Shown here: in pieces, positions 41,383-51,309 of the stretch | How positions within the stretch are numbered: the stretch's first letter is position 1 | Layout of the letters: every line of letters starts with the position of its first letter | Origin: Megalonaias nervosa | Lineage: Eukaryota; Mollusca; Bivalvia; Unionida; Unionidae | Reading direction: 5' to 3' | Assembly (NCBI GenBank): GCA_016617855.1 | Contig: JAECUM010033632.1 | Span: forward strand, 1 to 64,000 | Length of the DNA stretch: 64,000 nt | Translations under genes and position numbers: made by a program | The notes under the pieces: model-generated | Told to the model about the DNA's origin: nothing | What the model saw: only the letters and a program-made list of their open reading frames with translations | Database searches by the model: none

Positions 41383-42703
41383 AGCAGCAGGGAGGGTGAA
41401 CAGACCACTTTTCGCAGAGTCTTTATTTTTAAAAAAATAAGGGTTCCTACAAGGGCTAAAAAAAATTATGTTTGAAATTAAACGACTACGAACCATAGAG
41501 CCTTTATTTTTGAAAAATGGAACCAAAAACATATCACATACATGTGGTCACCCCCTCCCTGCTGCTGTCGATTTAAAAAGATTGTTTATCGACTTGAATA
41601 AGTTCAAAAATAAACAGTCTACCATTCCACTGGGTCCCTTTTGCCGGTAAAGCCTTTACCAATACGATCCTAAGAGTCCCTTATTGAGGCCTTAAGCCCA
41701 CAGGGCACTCTTCATGGTTAAGACCTGTCTTATGGTCCACAGGCACCTTATTGAGACTTTTTGGTCCGGCGGACATTCTTTCTGAATGCCCCTATGTGGG
41801 TACCCTTCATTGAGGTCACAGGGTCACGAGTTCACATCATTCTGCTGTTTATTTTAGGGACGCAAGCGCATAGACACACACCCCAGCGAATTCCTAATGT
41901 GCGAAACGAAATATTAGAAATTCAGAGAACTGTCTAGGCATTGCGATTTCATGTAACCCCCCCAAAATCAAACCCCGGGGTAAGTACAAAACTGCACTCA
42001 CCACGTTGTTCAACCTGGTGAGGGTTACATGAAATCTCATGGGGTGCTTGCCTCCCCACTTATAAAGTAGATAATAATTATTAAATAAAATGGAATCTCA
42101 GGGCCACAAACCATCGACAGTGTCAGTCATGGGTTTGGAACTCAAGACCTCGAGTACGAGAGTCAGGCCCGCTACGAATGCACCATTGTTCCAACTTACA
42201 AATACACGTTTCAAAAATAAATATATAGCTATCTTAACCCTGACTCTGTCACCTTGACTATGTCAAGGATGATCAGTATTTTATCTGATTCTGAATAAAA
42301 TCTGCAATTTTACATATTTCTGCCGTTTCTGCCTTGTTTAAATATTATATTATCATCCCTTGATTTCATTAGAACAGAACTATCTAGCAATGAATGCATG
42401 GATCGATATTATTCAGTTCATTCCGGTCTGAACAAAAAAATCAATAATGACTCATGTCTATAGCTTGGTTCGTCCTGATTATAGGCAACAGATTTTTGTG
42501 GTTTGATTATATAAAATAGGTAGATTTCTCGGATTTTTTAAAGATATGAGGCTGGGTAATCGAAGTCAAAGAAGAACATGACTGTATAGGTATGAAGCTA
42601 TTAATTATCTATGTACCGTTTTATCCTTGACTGTCAAGGGAAATAACTGCTTCATTACTCTATGAGTTATTCAGTATCAGGGACCAAATATTATATCAAT
42701 ACC
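41383..42703 (+). repeat. element 2 left terminal inverted repeat (1.32 kb)
   Basis: Matches 56808-58127 inverted over its full length with modest divergence. It contains no gene, but has a tRNA-like segment at about 42119-42195 (minus) and nested palindromes at 41945-42036. Confidence 0.94.
41945..42036. other. nested palindromes in left TIR (cruciform-capable)
   Basis: Outer arms GATTTCATGTAACCC (41945-41959) and its inverse (42022-42036) enclose an inner hairpin CTCACCACGTTG-tt-CAACCTGGTGAG (41997-42022) and a short AGTACAAAACTGCACT fold. The same structure is kept in the right TIR at 57469-57566. Confidence 0.65.
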
Positions 42704-42744
42704 AGCAGCAGAGAGGGTGTAATTAAATTATTGTTATATTAATA

Positions 42745-43869
42745 ATGATTGGTGAAGCTCATTCAGCAAGATTAGCTCGAGAGCGACCAGAAGCGATACA
42801 GAAATATCTTCCGCTTCATGACGATGTCAAGCAAAAATTACAGCAACGTCAACAAACACAAGAAGAATTTACAGAATCCGCAGAACAATTATTTAAACCT
42901 ATCACTGAAACCACTAAAGGTATTCTTCCCGTGTTGAAAAAGACCGCTGAATCAACTGAGAAAATAGCGGAGCGAACTAAAAAATAAAAAAAAATGATAC
43001 GAGAACTTCCGGAGAAAATAGCTACTGCAATGCCAACCCCGGAAATATCTAAGGATACAGACCAAGCGGAAGATGTTACTCAACAAGAACCAGAACAAGC
43101 AAGAGTCAGGGTTAATATGTCCGATAAATTTACCGAATATGCTATTAATAATATTAGAAAAGCTAAAAATATTAAACAATTAGCTATTATTGCTGTGAGT
43201 GATTATTATGATCGAGAAAAATTTTTAAAATCTAAATATGTTTATGATTTTATAAATCGCGAAACTTGGTACAAATGGATATTTCGCATATACCATGACG
43301 TTGATCAAGTTCGAGGCGGCGATCCAAGATATATGGAATATATTCGTGAAATAGATGAACATACTTTGTTTACGCAATTACCACTAGAACAACAACGAGA
43401 GATAATTCGACAACAACTACAACAATCATCATCATCGCTATCACCAAAACAACAAGCACAACTACGACAAAAAGAACTAGAACAACGAACACAACAACGA
43501 CGACAACGACTATCATCAAGACAACAACAACCACGATAAAAATTATCTACTTCATCACTGGATGAAGTATTTTATTCGTCAGAAGGATCCCCAGGTATCC
43601 TTGATTTATCAGGTCCCGATAAAGGCGCAACTGTAAGTGATATATATACAACAACTGGAAGTGGTCTTGTTACTTGTGCTAACAACATCCTTGCCGACGT
43701 GGATAGATTAGAAATTCTGGTTGGTGGAAAACGAGCCGGTAATAATTCTCCTGAAATTATCAACGAAATCTCATCCATTTGTCAACGATTATTTACCGGT
43801 GGCAGCATGGATATTAACGTGTATCGGTCACTCATTAATGAAATTACCGATGATTATCACAGTGATTAA
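42745..43869 (+). pseudogene. coiled-coil/Gln-rich virion-side protein, two in-frame stops
   Basis: One continuous frame of 374 codons with TAA at 42985 and at 43537. N-terminal part: helical, LPLHDDVKQKLQQRQQTQEE. Middle: ELPEKIATAMP, then FTEYAINNIRKAKNIKQL and YVYDFINRETWYKWIFRIYH. A Gln/Arg/Ser-rich stretch surrounds the second stop. C-terminal part: SPGILDLSGPD, LADVDRLEILVGGKRAGNN. No shift is needed to join the pieces, so the stops are simple nonsense changes. First gene inside the left TIR, before the virion genes. I do not recognise a domain; position suggests a structural or assembly role. Confidence 0.6.
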
Positions 43870-43895
43870 ACAGTTAGATATAATTATTATAATAG

Positions 43896-44329
43896 ATGAT
43901 CATACACACTGCTCAACGTGGACCAACTATGGTCAGGGTGGTAAATTCAAGATTACCTGTATATGAAAGATTTTACGGAAATGGATACGGTGATGTTGTT
44001 AAGGGTTTATTTTCAAGAATTGCCCCGAAAGCAATACCGATTGCAAAACAATTATCAATGAAAGCTATTGATGTTGTTCGTGAAAAAGGTATTAGCGCTG
44101 CTGGTGACGTTGCTAGTAAAGCATTCTCTGCAATCAAAGAAAGACTAGCACGAATAATACGACGAAAATCTCCGCCAGTAAAATTACCCAGCGCTGAAGT
44201 GATGCCTGCAAGTGTTAGTAAAATAATAAATCAAGCCGCAAATCAAAAACTAGCAGAGTTAGCTGATGAAAAGGAAAAAATGTAGCAGCAAGTCTGATGG
44301 CAGGAAGTGGTTTTCGTATTAGACGATGA
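43896..44329 (+). pseudogene. Gly-rich minor virion protein (pX/pVI-like), frameshift at A-run
   Basis: Starts MIIHTAQRGPTMVRVV and continues YERFYGNGYGDVVKGLFSRI, an amphipathic Ala-rich middle (KGISAAGDVASKAFSAIKER) and a basic RRKSPPVK patch. At the A-run near 44275 the frame shifts, after which SLMAGSGFRIRR ends at a TGA. Its N-terminal half resembles the 25271-25636 protein of element 1 (the YxGxGxGDxxK region), so the two elements share this protein. In adintoviruses such proteins are compared with adenovirus pX/pVI. Directly upstream of the major capsid gene. Confidence 0.6.
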
Positions 44330-44342
44330 CCAATAACATAAC

Positions 44343-45730
44343 ATGTTCAAACGTATACCTGATCCCGCATTTGACATGGATGCACCAGTTCTCAAAGATG
44401 AATCTGTGCGTGGTTATCAATATTATTCTTACGACGCACGATTACCAAATCAGCGCGGACGAATTGAATTACAAGTTCAAGATACAAGTAGATATTTCTT
44501 ACCCGCTGAAGCATTTATTGAAGTAGAAGGCGAAATTTTAAAAGCAGATAATACTGAATACGGAGGTGATATTAGTGTTGGTTTTGTTAATAATGGTATC
44601 ATGGCGTTGTTCGACAGCGCCACGTACATGATCGACGGAAGAAATATTGAATCGATTCAAAAAGATGTTGGCGTTGCCACGACTATGCTTGGCCTTGCAA
44701 GATACAGCGACGCTTATTCAAGATCAATGGTCCGTCAATGATGTTTGCCAAGGACACTTCTAATTCTCCTGAATACGAACAGTATAATAAAGGACGACCA
44801 AGGAACTTTGCTGAAAATGCCGACGTCGATGTGCAAAGTACGATTATTAATGTCAAAACAGAATTCAACTTAGGATTTAGATCACGTCGAGCAATGTTGC
44901 AGGGGACCAGCCGAAGATTTTCATGTGCAATTCCGTTCTCACATATTTTTGGATTTTCCAGAAATGTCAGAAAAGTTATTTTCGGAGCCAAACATACAAT
45001 TGTACTCGTACGAAAAGCAGCCGACGATGATGCAATATGGCGATCTGCTGCTGTTGTTGATGCCGGTAAAATAATTCTAACAAAACTGTCATTGTGGATG
45101 CCAGTAATAACTCCAGCGATATCTGAAGAAGATCGCTTACTTGCTTTCATGAGCAGCGGCGGCAAGTCGACGCTATCATGGTTAACAACAACCACAGATG
45201 CTGTTCAAAGTACAATTAATGGTTTATTTACGTGGCAAATAGCATCATAACAGGGCATCGCTGTGCCGCGACATATATTCATTGCGTTTCAAAATAGTGC
45301 ACGATTAAATAATCAAACGGCTAGCGCTATGATATTTGACGACCTCGGTGTCACTGAGGTGTTGCTGAGGATAAATGGACATCAAGAACCATCGGAGGAT
45401 ATTTTGTTAAATTTTGCTCAAAATCATGCGGTGCGTGCGTATCATCGTCTGATGTCGTTTATGGGGCGTGATCAAAATATTGATGCTGGTTTACAAATAT
45501 CACAGCTAGATTTTACAATACTGTACCCGATTTATTATTTTTCTCTGGAGCATTTGGATTTGTTTAGACAGTCCGTCGTTGACATACATTTTCGAGCTCG
45601 TGTTAACAGAGATGCTGGAGCTATTCCTAATTACTGAGCAATCGCCGTTATACTCAGCGATAAAACAATGCTACTTGAAGGTGTTGGTGGCCGCATGAGA
45701 GGCGTTGATGCTCCCGTAGAAAATATGTAA
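44343..45730 (+). pseudogene. major capsid protein (double jelly roll), two frameshifts and a stop
   Basis: Three frames in series: 44343-44741 (SRYFLPAEAFIEVEGEIL, NNGIMALFDSATYMIDGR, VGVATTMLGLARYSD), 44738-45250 (PEYEQYNKGRP, SRRFSCAIPFSHIFGF, LTKLSLWMPVITP) and 45263-45637 (GIAVPRHIFIAFQ, LNFAQNHAVRAYHRLM), then past a TGA an in-frame tail ending at 45730 (GRMRGVDAPVENM). The whole is about 460 residues, the size of a double-jelly-roll capsid protein. The NNGIxxLFDxxxYxIxGxxIExI block is one I associate with capsid proteins of Polinton-like elements in invertebrates, distinct from the element 1 type. Place between minor virion protein and protease supports the call. Confidence 0.78.
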
Positions 45731-45753
45731 TTAGATCATGAATAAAATTATAA

Positions 45754-46208
45754 ATGTCATATCATCATGTTAGTGTCAGTCTGACCCCGGGTCAGATTAA
45801 ACGATTACAATCACCGTCAGCATCACGATGCGGAACAAAAATATCATTAAAACAAGAACAAATGAGCGGTGCAAATAAATTATCGTTGACCGAGCGTCAA
45901 TTCAAGAAATTCAACGAAGCTAAACACGCCAATAAAGGAATACGATTAAATCTTTCCGTGGGTGCAATCAAGGATACTATTAAAACCGGAGGAATATTTC
46001 CGCTTCTCGCAGCTATTCCAGCATTAATAGCCGCAACCGCTCCAGCTGTTGCAAAAGCTGCTGCGTTAGGTGCAGTTGGAACAGCTGCTGGAATGGCATT
46101 AAAGAAAGCAACAGGAAAAGGATTAAAAAAAGGAAACGAAGAGGTCACGGTCTGAGAACTCTAGGGTCTCGATACGGAAAAGGATTAAGAATTCCAGGGA
46201 CTCGCTGA
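45754..46208 (+). pseudogene. virion protein with LTxxQ repeats and Gly/Ala hydrophobic tail, frameshifted end
   Basis: The N-terminal half repeats a short theme: SVSLTPGQIKRLQ, LSLTERQFKKFNEA, LNLSVGAIKDTIKTGG. A hydrophobic Ala-rich stretch (FPLLAAIPALIAATAPAV) and a basic Gly-rich end (KKATGKGLKKG) follow. Past a shift near 46140 the frame GHGLRTLGSRYGKGLRIPG runs to a TGA at 46208. Proteins with this SLTxxQxxKL repeat plus GGFLPLL stretch are frequent in animal Polintons and are thought to be virion components, perhaps membrane-active like adenovirus pVI. Lies between capsid and protease genes. Confidence 0.6.
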
Positions 46209-46216
46209 TTTTTCTG

Positions 46217-46642
46217 ATGTCTAACTTTGATTTACTCGATGCTGCTAAGCAACTAAATATAAAGAATTTTAGAGGTGTTTTTATGCGTGATCAATTACCG
46301 AAAAATCCAAATCTGTCAGAAACAGGTATTATTAATCTCGATAAAAGCTCTGGTCGTGGCACTCACTGGGTTGCATATGCAATTGATCCACGTGGTATTG
46401 TTTATTTTGATTCGTACGGACTGGCACCACCAAAAGAATTTTTAAAGCATGTCACTGCCGACTCTGTCGGTGGCAATATTCCAATCTGGTATTCAACGCT
46501 ACCAACACAAACATTAACGGATCCACCAATATGTGGCCGTGAAGCACTAGCAGTACTTGATACTGTATCAAGATCAACGAAACCACCTCATAAAACTGTA
46601 CACGAATATACATTAAATAATCGCTATTCATATAAGTTTTGA
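46217..46642 (+). CDS. adenain-type protease homologue lacking the canonical Cys
   Basis: A 141-codon open frame. His50 (GTHWVAYA) and Asp65 (VYFDSYGLAPP) are in place, with Gln98 ahead of the nucleophile region, but where the family has Cys in CGxxC the sequence reads PPICGREALAVLD: residue 110 is Ala (GCA). Cys106 is the preceding conserved Cys, not the nucleophile. So either this copy lost catalysis, or the alignment is offset by a local change (two bases could have altered the codon). The protein would otherwise process capsid precursors. The start MSNFDLLDAAKQL is 8 bp after the previous stop. The ORF is intact, unusual for element 2. Confidence 0.82.
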   Translation: MSNFDLLDAAKQLNIKNFRGVFMRDQLPKNPNLSETGIINLDKSSGRGTHWVAYAIDPRGIVYFDSYGLAPPKEFLKHVTADSVGGNIPIWYSTLPTQTLTDPPICGREALAVLDTVSRSTKPPHKTVHEYTLNNRYSYKF

Positions 46643-47610
46643 TATTTATGGAAGATCAGCTAAAACCAAACCTCAACAAGCACCAGGTGAAGACTTACTC
46701 AAGCGAGTAACAAAACAGATCAATGATGAATTATCTGACATGTTCAATCTTGCCAATGTTGATCCAAACGAACTTGTTGTATTTCAAAACTGTGAAGGAA
46801 AATTGAAGACGAGTAATATTTCAATCAATGATATTATTATTCGTAATCGATTATCGCGAGAAGGTCTTGTTGCTGTATATGACAAAGAGGGTAAACTTGT
46901 TCCTAGTGTTGTTACTCCGTCATCGATCCGAGATAGCATAAGTGAACGAGTGTTAAAAGCCGGTGATATAATGAACGGCGTCATTAACATGAATAACAAT
47001 AAAATTATTCATGTAGGAGAACCGACGGATAATCTCGACGCTGCAACAAAAAAATATGTAGACGATAACAATATTCCGATGACAACTTCGTTGTCGACGA
47101 TCAATGATGGAATGACCGCATTTAGAACTGAATTTTTTAATCATGTACAACTGTTCATGAATTTTCGCAGAAACGTGAACAGAACCACTAATGAATTTTT
47201 TGGAAGTCCACCAACAAGTTGACATAAATCTCAGAGATACGAGAATCACCGATATTGTCAGTGGAATTCCTAATATCATTCAAAAAACTAATCTGATTAA
47301 AATTCCACACAAACAAATTAACAATATCGTGTACACGGTATCATCAGGATCATCAACGTGGACACCGCAAAATAACACTATTAAACATACCGCAGAAGTA
47401 ACCGGTGTGTACAGGCTGTCAGTGTTCAGCTCTGCAAAATTTATAATATTCACTACATTTTCATGGCGTTATTCAACCGATAATTTTTCTGGGACTGTAT
47501 CTGTAGATACCGAAGAAACGTTTATGCTGGTATCAGATGATAAAAAATTAACCTCGGCATCTTACTGGTGGTGCATAGAATTTGTAGCTGAAACACCTCC
47601 GTTATCTTAG
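46620..47610 (+). pseudogene. fibre-like protein, frameshifted
   Basis: The frame opens just inside the end of the protease gene with a HISFDIYGRSAKTKP-like start (no ATG), continues FNLANVDPNELVVFQNCEG and reaches GVINMNNNKIIHVGEP followed by AATKKYVDD. The last block is the MxNxxIxNVGxPxxxxDAATKxYVD motif seen in phage tail fibres and in fibre-type proteins of Polinton-like elements. At a T-run near 47196 the frame shifts to 47191-47610, a beta-rich C-terminal domain (WTPQNNTIKHTAEVTGVYRL, SWRYSTDNFSG) resembling a receptor-binding head. Adsorption is the inferred role. Confidence 0.6.
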
Positions 47611-47627
47611 ACAACAACTAAAGTATA

Positions 47628-48095
47628 ATGATAGACGTTCAGCGATACAGATACGATCAAGTAACAACTTGGCAGAATAAATTAAAAACCATCATCGATA
47701 ATTATACAGCAAAAATAAAGAAATATCGTAGACGTGCGGTTGCCGTTGATATCATGGTTCATTCGGTTTCCGCGATTGTTGCTGGAACTGGCGTAGTATT
47801 ATCAACGTTGACGATGACAGCGCCGATCGTTGTAACAATCATTGTTTCATCGTCAACCACGATCGCTGGAATATTTAATGTAATCGCGAAAAAGATAAAT
47901 ACGTGTACAAATGAAAAATTGAACGAGTACATGATGAAATTACGCACAGCAACGACTGCATACTCTAAAATATCATTGATGATTTCTTCGTTGCTTAATG
48001 ATGGAATTATATCTGACGAAGAATTCAGTATTATAATAAAGATCTACAATGAAGTATTTGATGAAAAAATTCCTGAACAGGATTTAAAACAATAA
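47628..48095 (+). CDS. two-helix membrane protein next to fibre gene
   Basis: A 155-codon intact frame. N-terminal helix (YRYDQVTTWQNKLKTII), then a basic stretch (KKYRRRAV), two hydrophobic segments at about residues 44-64 and 66-84 (VHSVSAIVAGTGVVLSTL, IVVTIIVSSSTTIAGIF), and a helical C-terminus with LLNDGIISDEEFSIIIKIYN. I know the combination of paired hydrophobic helices plus DGxISDEEFxxIL from small proteins in animal Polinton-like elements. Its role is unknown. It lies between the fibre-like and penton-like genes, which suggests vertex or membrane function. Confidence 0.6.
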   Translation: MIDVQRYRYDQVTTWQNKLKTIIDNYTAKIKKYRRRAVAVDIMVHSVSAIVAGTGVVLSTLTMTAPIVVTIIVSSSTTIAGIFNVIAKKINTCTNEKLNEYMMKLRTATTAYSKISLMISSLLNDGIISDEEFSIIIKIYNEVFDEKIPEQDLKQ

Positions 48096-48105
48096 TAGTA
48101 TAATA

Positions 48106-49508
48106 ATGTCAACGTTCGATCAGCGATCGCAGGAATTATTACAACAGATCGTCACTAATACTGCTCCGGTAAGAACCATAATGATATCAGCAAGTTCAAC
48201 TAATCCTGAATTCAGCATTAATTTTCCGACCGCAATTCCAGCATCCGAGATAGCGCTAGCGCAATTACGGGTTTATTATAGTTGGCCCAATATTAGGTCA
48301 AAATCGTTTGGTGGACTACAACCGAATAATTCATTAGTATTTGCAAATAAAAACAAACCCGATGGAACACCAGATTGGCAGGTAGTTAGTATTCCAACGG
48401 GCAGTTATCAAATAGAACAGATCAATGAAGAATTCCAGCGCAGAATTAAATCCATCACCGGAAAAGAATCAAAGATTGCTATTACTGTTCATGAACCAAC
48501 GTTATCATCGGCCATTGAAATACTGTCGCCGGATTACGCCGTGGATATATATCAAAGTTCGATCAGATCAGTGTTAGGATGGACAGATATTAAACCAACA
48601 TATGAAGGTCCGTCACAACCACTACTAGATGAGTTTTTGACAACAGAACAAAAATTTATGAAGATACCCGAATACAGAAAAAAATATCCATGGGACGTTG
48701 ATGAATATTTTATCGTTGACGAGCAAAAAATATTTTTATTACCAGATGTTTATCGGGTAGAAATTAAAAACAGAGGTTTACTTATTAGTCTTGAAACTGA
48801 TGTGTTATTTGAACCAGTCAAAGATGAATTTAATAGAATTCATGAACACGTAAAAAATTTAATTATTGATTTAACAAAAAATTACAACGACGACGTAAAA
48901 AAAATATAATTGATTCAATTAAGCATCTAAACGCAGTAATATCTGACTATACACATATGATACATGTGTTAGATGAAAATGCTAAATTTGCTGAAAAAGT
49001 ATTTATTAAAAATTATGGTAGTGATAATTTGATTTCACGTTACGATAAAAAAATAAGATTGAAAGAAATTCAAAATAATATCCCAAAAATTGAATTTAAC
49101 ATCGCAGATATGTTTTCCGCGATCCTTGAGTCGTGGAGAAAAATTAACCCACCAGCAAGTATTCTCAAATTTGATAACGATCCATACGGTGGCGGCCGTC
49201 ACATTTCACCGAACATCGTCGCAATCACATCAACGATCGCGGTAAATTTAGTGTGTGATGTCATCGACGGCAGTTATCAAGTTGACACTGAAAAATCCAA
49301 CCAGGCCCAACAGGGATACATTCTGTATTCATTTACACCTCAAGTCCCACCAGGTTATTTGATTGTATCAGAACCAATCAACATTGTTTATCTGAAATGT
49401 CGTAATCAACTCTTATCACGGATACATTTCAGACTTACTGACCAGTCTGGCCACTTGCTCGATCTGAGGTCAGAGCCGTTAAATATAAATCTGTATGTAA
49501 GATCGTAA
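48106..49508 (+). pseudogene. penton-like minor capsid protein with coiled-coil insert, frameshift at A-run
   Basis: The first frame (48106-48909) has an N-terminal jelly-roll start (IPASEIALAQLRVYYSWPN), VVSIPTGSYQIEQINEEF, VLGWTDIKPTYEG and VYRVEIKNRGLLISLETDVL, then a helical stretch (HEHVKNLIIDLTKNYNDD). At an A-run (48898-48906) it shifts to a frame that continues through 48957-49508: more coiled coil, then PPGYLIVSEPINIVYLKC and SRIHFRLTDQSGHLLDLRSE. The C-terminal LTDQxGxxxDLRxExLxI is characteristic of Polinton minor capsid proteins. Total about 467 residues. Confidence 0.75.
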
Positions 49509-49612
49509 TGACTTCGTTATCAACGTCATCGTAGTTACGGAAAACATCAAGCAAAAAAAAATATCAAATAATTATTTTTTTTACCTATGATTTTGTCAGG
49601 ATCAGAAATGAA

Positions 49613-50062
49613 TTATTCTGGTACAACACTATTAGTTTCGTTGTCAACGTCACTATTGGTGCTATTAGCACTGGAGTCACACTCGTCCTTATCTTTAGCC
49701 AGTAACTCTTCCGTCATCGACATAATATCTCTCAGCTGTTTTATACGAGCGTGTACGAGTCTTTTCGTTTCGTATTCGTGAGATAATTCTGACCTAACCT
49801 TCTCGATGGCCCGTGAAAGAGGAACAAATAATTTCACTTGCGTATCCGTGATTGCTGCCAGCGATCGTAACATCGCCTGCTGGATCAACTTTATGAATCT
49901 ATAATCGGAGGGAAACGTATACCTATTTTCGGATTTTCGAAATTGTAATGATTCAAAATAAATCATTATTTTTTCAGGATCAAGCTCATCAGATATTTTT
50001 ATACCGCTGTGTTGTAATTGCTTAATAGCAGTAATAATTGATGTGATGTTTTCGTGATTCAT
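49613..50062 (-). CDS. unknown helical protein, convergent with the virion genes
   Basis: An intact 149-codon frame: ITSIITAIKQLQHSGIKI, FRKSENRYTFPSDYRFIKL, LSRAIEKVRSELSHEYETKR and an acidic Ser/Asp/Asn-rich C-terminus (DECDSSANSTNSDVDNE). Mostly alpha-helical by pattern. No domain recognised. It marks the strand switch between the left structural genes (plus) and a minus-strand block. Confidence 0.45.
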   Translation of the reverse strand: MNHENITSIITAIKQLQHSGIKISDELDPEKIMIYFESLQFRKSENRYTFPSDYRFIKLIQQAMLRSLAAITDTQVKLFVPLSRAIEKVRSELSHEYETKRLVHARIKQLRDIMSMTEELLAKDKDECDSSANSTNSDVDNETNSVVPE

Positions 50063-50169
50063 TATTTTTTATATTATAATTTATTTGTTTAATAAATATT
50101 TCTGAATAAAAAAAAAATCTTTTAGAAAATCTGACTGAATTCGCAACGTTGACGGGTATTGATCTCGCT

Positions 50170-50942
50170 TCATTGTGTATACTGGAACGTGATCTTTTGT
50201 TTAAATTTTTTTGAAAATGTTGATTTATATATGTTATTTGCAACAAAACGTACTGAAGATATACAAATATCAAAATACTTACCAGCCGCTCTCATTGATG
50301 GGAATATTATTTCTTCACCTGTTTCTGTATTTGTGGATATAACTGACCTCTTTCCAAACATTTTACATCTCCCAGTATTTCCTATCTTACAATTCTGACT
50401 TTGTGTAACAGCCCGCAAGTTAGATAAATTATTATCTTTCGGGTTTGAATTGATGTGATCGATTACAAATCCTTCTTCCATCGGACCATTAAAACACTCG
50501 TAGATGAATCTATGAGAGTAATAGCTTTTATCTTTTCTAACACGAAAAGTGAGGTAACCAATACCATTGTCAGTACCAACTGGTTATTTCAATCTGCAGT
50601 TTCTGATTACACCATCACGAGACGCTTCATAATTTTTAATAATGGGATGTTTAACAAATTCATTTGGGACCCCGAGTGGCCGAGTGGTCTAAACCGCTCT
50701 CCGTTACGGTTCACTGCCATCTCACCTCTATCTGCGTGGGTTCGAGTCTAAGATTCGGCGAATGTGGATATGTGAGAAAGCTTGCCAGTAGCTTCTCGTG
50801 GGTCGGTGGTTCTTTCCGCGGATTTCCCGGTTTCTTCCTCCACCATTGATACTGGCCGCCATGTGTAGCCTATCGTGTGCTGAAAAATGGCGTTTAGCCC
50901 CACAACAACAACAACAACAACAACAAATTCATTTTGCTCCAT
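50170..50942 (-). pseudogene. HNH homing-type endonuclease with NUMOD1-like tail, interrupted by a SINE
   Basis: Starts at ATG 50942 (MEQNEF), is split by a SINE (50666-50921), and resumes in the same reading sense with HPIIKNYEASRDGVIRN, a TAA, then HRFIYECFNGPMEEGFVIDH, INSNPKDNNLSNLRAVTQSQN (HNH_3-type core with the first His in HRFIYE, Asp-His in VIDHIN and Asn-Asn-Leu-xN-Leu) and a C-terminal NUMOD1-like block (TGEEIIFPSMRAAGKYF). Such endonucleases cut specific DNA sites and move as mobile genes in phages, algal viruses and some large viruses; within a Polinton-like element one is unusual. The two lesions show it is inactive. Confidence 0.75.
50666..50934 (+). mobile_element. tRNA-derived SINE with CAA-rich tail
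   Basis: The head reads like a tRNA promoter: A box in TGGCCGAGTGGTCTAAACC and B box in GGGTTCGAGTC, with 70-bp body and a 3' tail ending (CAA)n. A 13-bp direct repeat aacaaattcattt flanks it (50653-50665 and 50922-50934). Body sequence ending ATGGCGTTTAGCCCCACAAC resembles SINE tails common in mollusc genomes, one of the clues to the host. Confidence 0.88.
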
Positions 50943-50954
50943 TTATATATAATA

Positions 50955-51220
50955 CTATTTGTCTAAATGATTATTTTGAAATCTGGCCACATAGTCTTCA
51001 GCGGTTTTTATGGGAGATTCACCTGACGACTTCTTACCATAATATCGTTTCAGTTCTCTGTATCTTTTACCACCGCATTGCACACATAACCGTGTTTCTC
51101 CTCTGACACCAACACCACATCGTAAACCCGGTTTCGGTCCTAGACTACCTTTCGAAAACTTTGCATGTGTTGACCACAAAATTCATTTACGCATGATTTA
51201 TTACAAGGAAGAGAAAATCC
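50955..51220 (-). pseudogene. small zinc-ribbon-like Cys-rich protein, frameshifted
   Basis: The upstream frame has PCNKSCVNEFCGQHM, then after a shift the frame 51179-50955 reads GLRCGVGVRGETRLCVQCGG followed by KRYRELKRYYGKKS. Two Cys pairs (C-x3-C-x4-C and C-x9-C-x2-C) suggest zinc binding. I associate this layout with small basic zinc proteins in Polinton-like elements and large DNA viruses of invertebrates; function unknown. Lies between the HNH gene (same strand) and the divergent polymerase gene. Confidence 0.45.
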
Positions 51221-51309
51221 AATCATAAGCCATCGGCATTTATTGTTTGTTTGAATCATTATATATATAATTAAAGTTTAATTAAACATATATTTGCTTT
51301 AAATATAGT

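Noticed and set aside
44683..45195. 170-codon minus-strand frame
   Set aside because: Shadow of the element 2 capsid gene.
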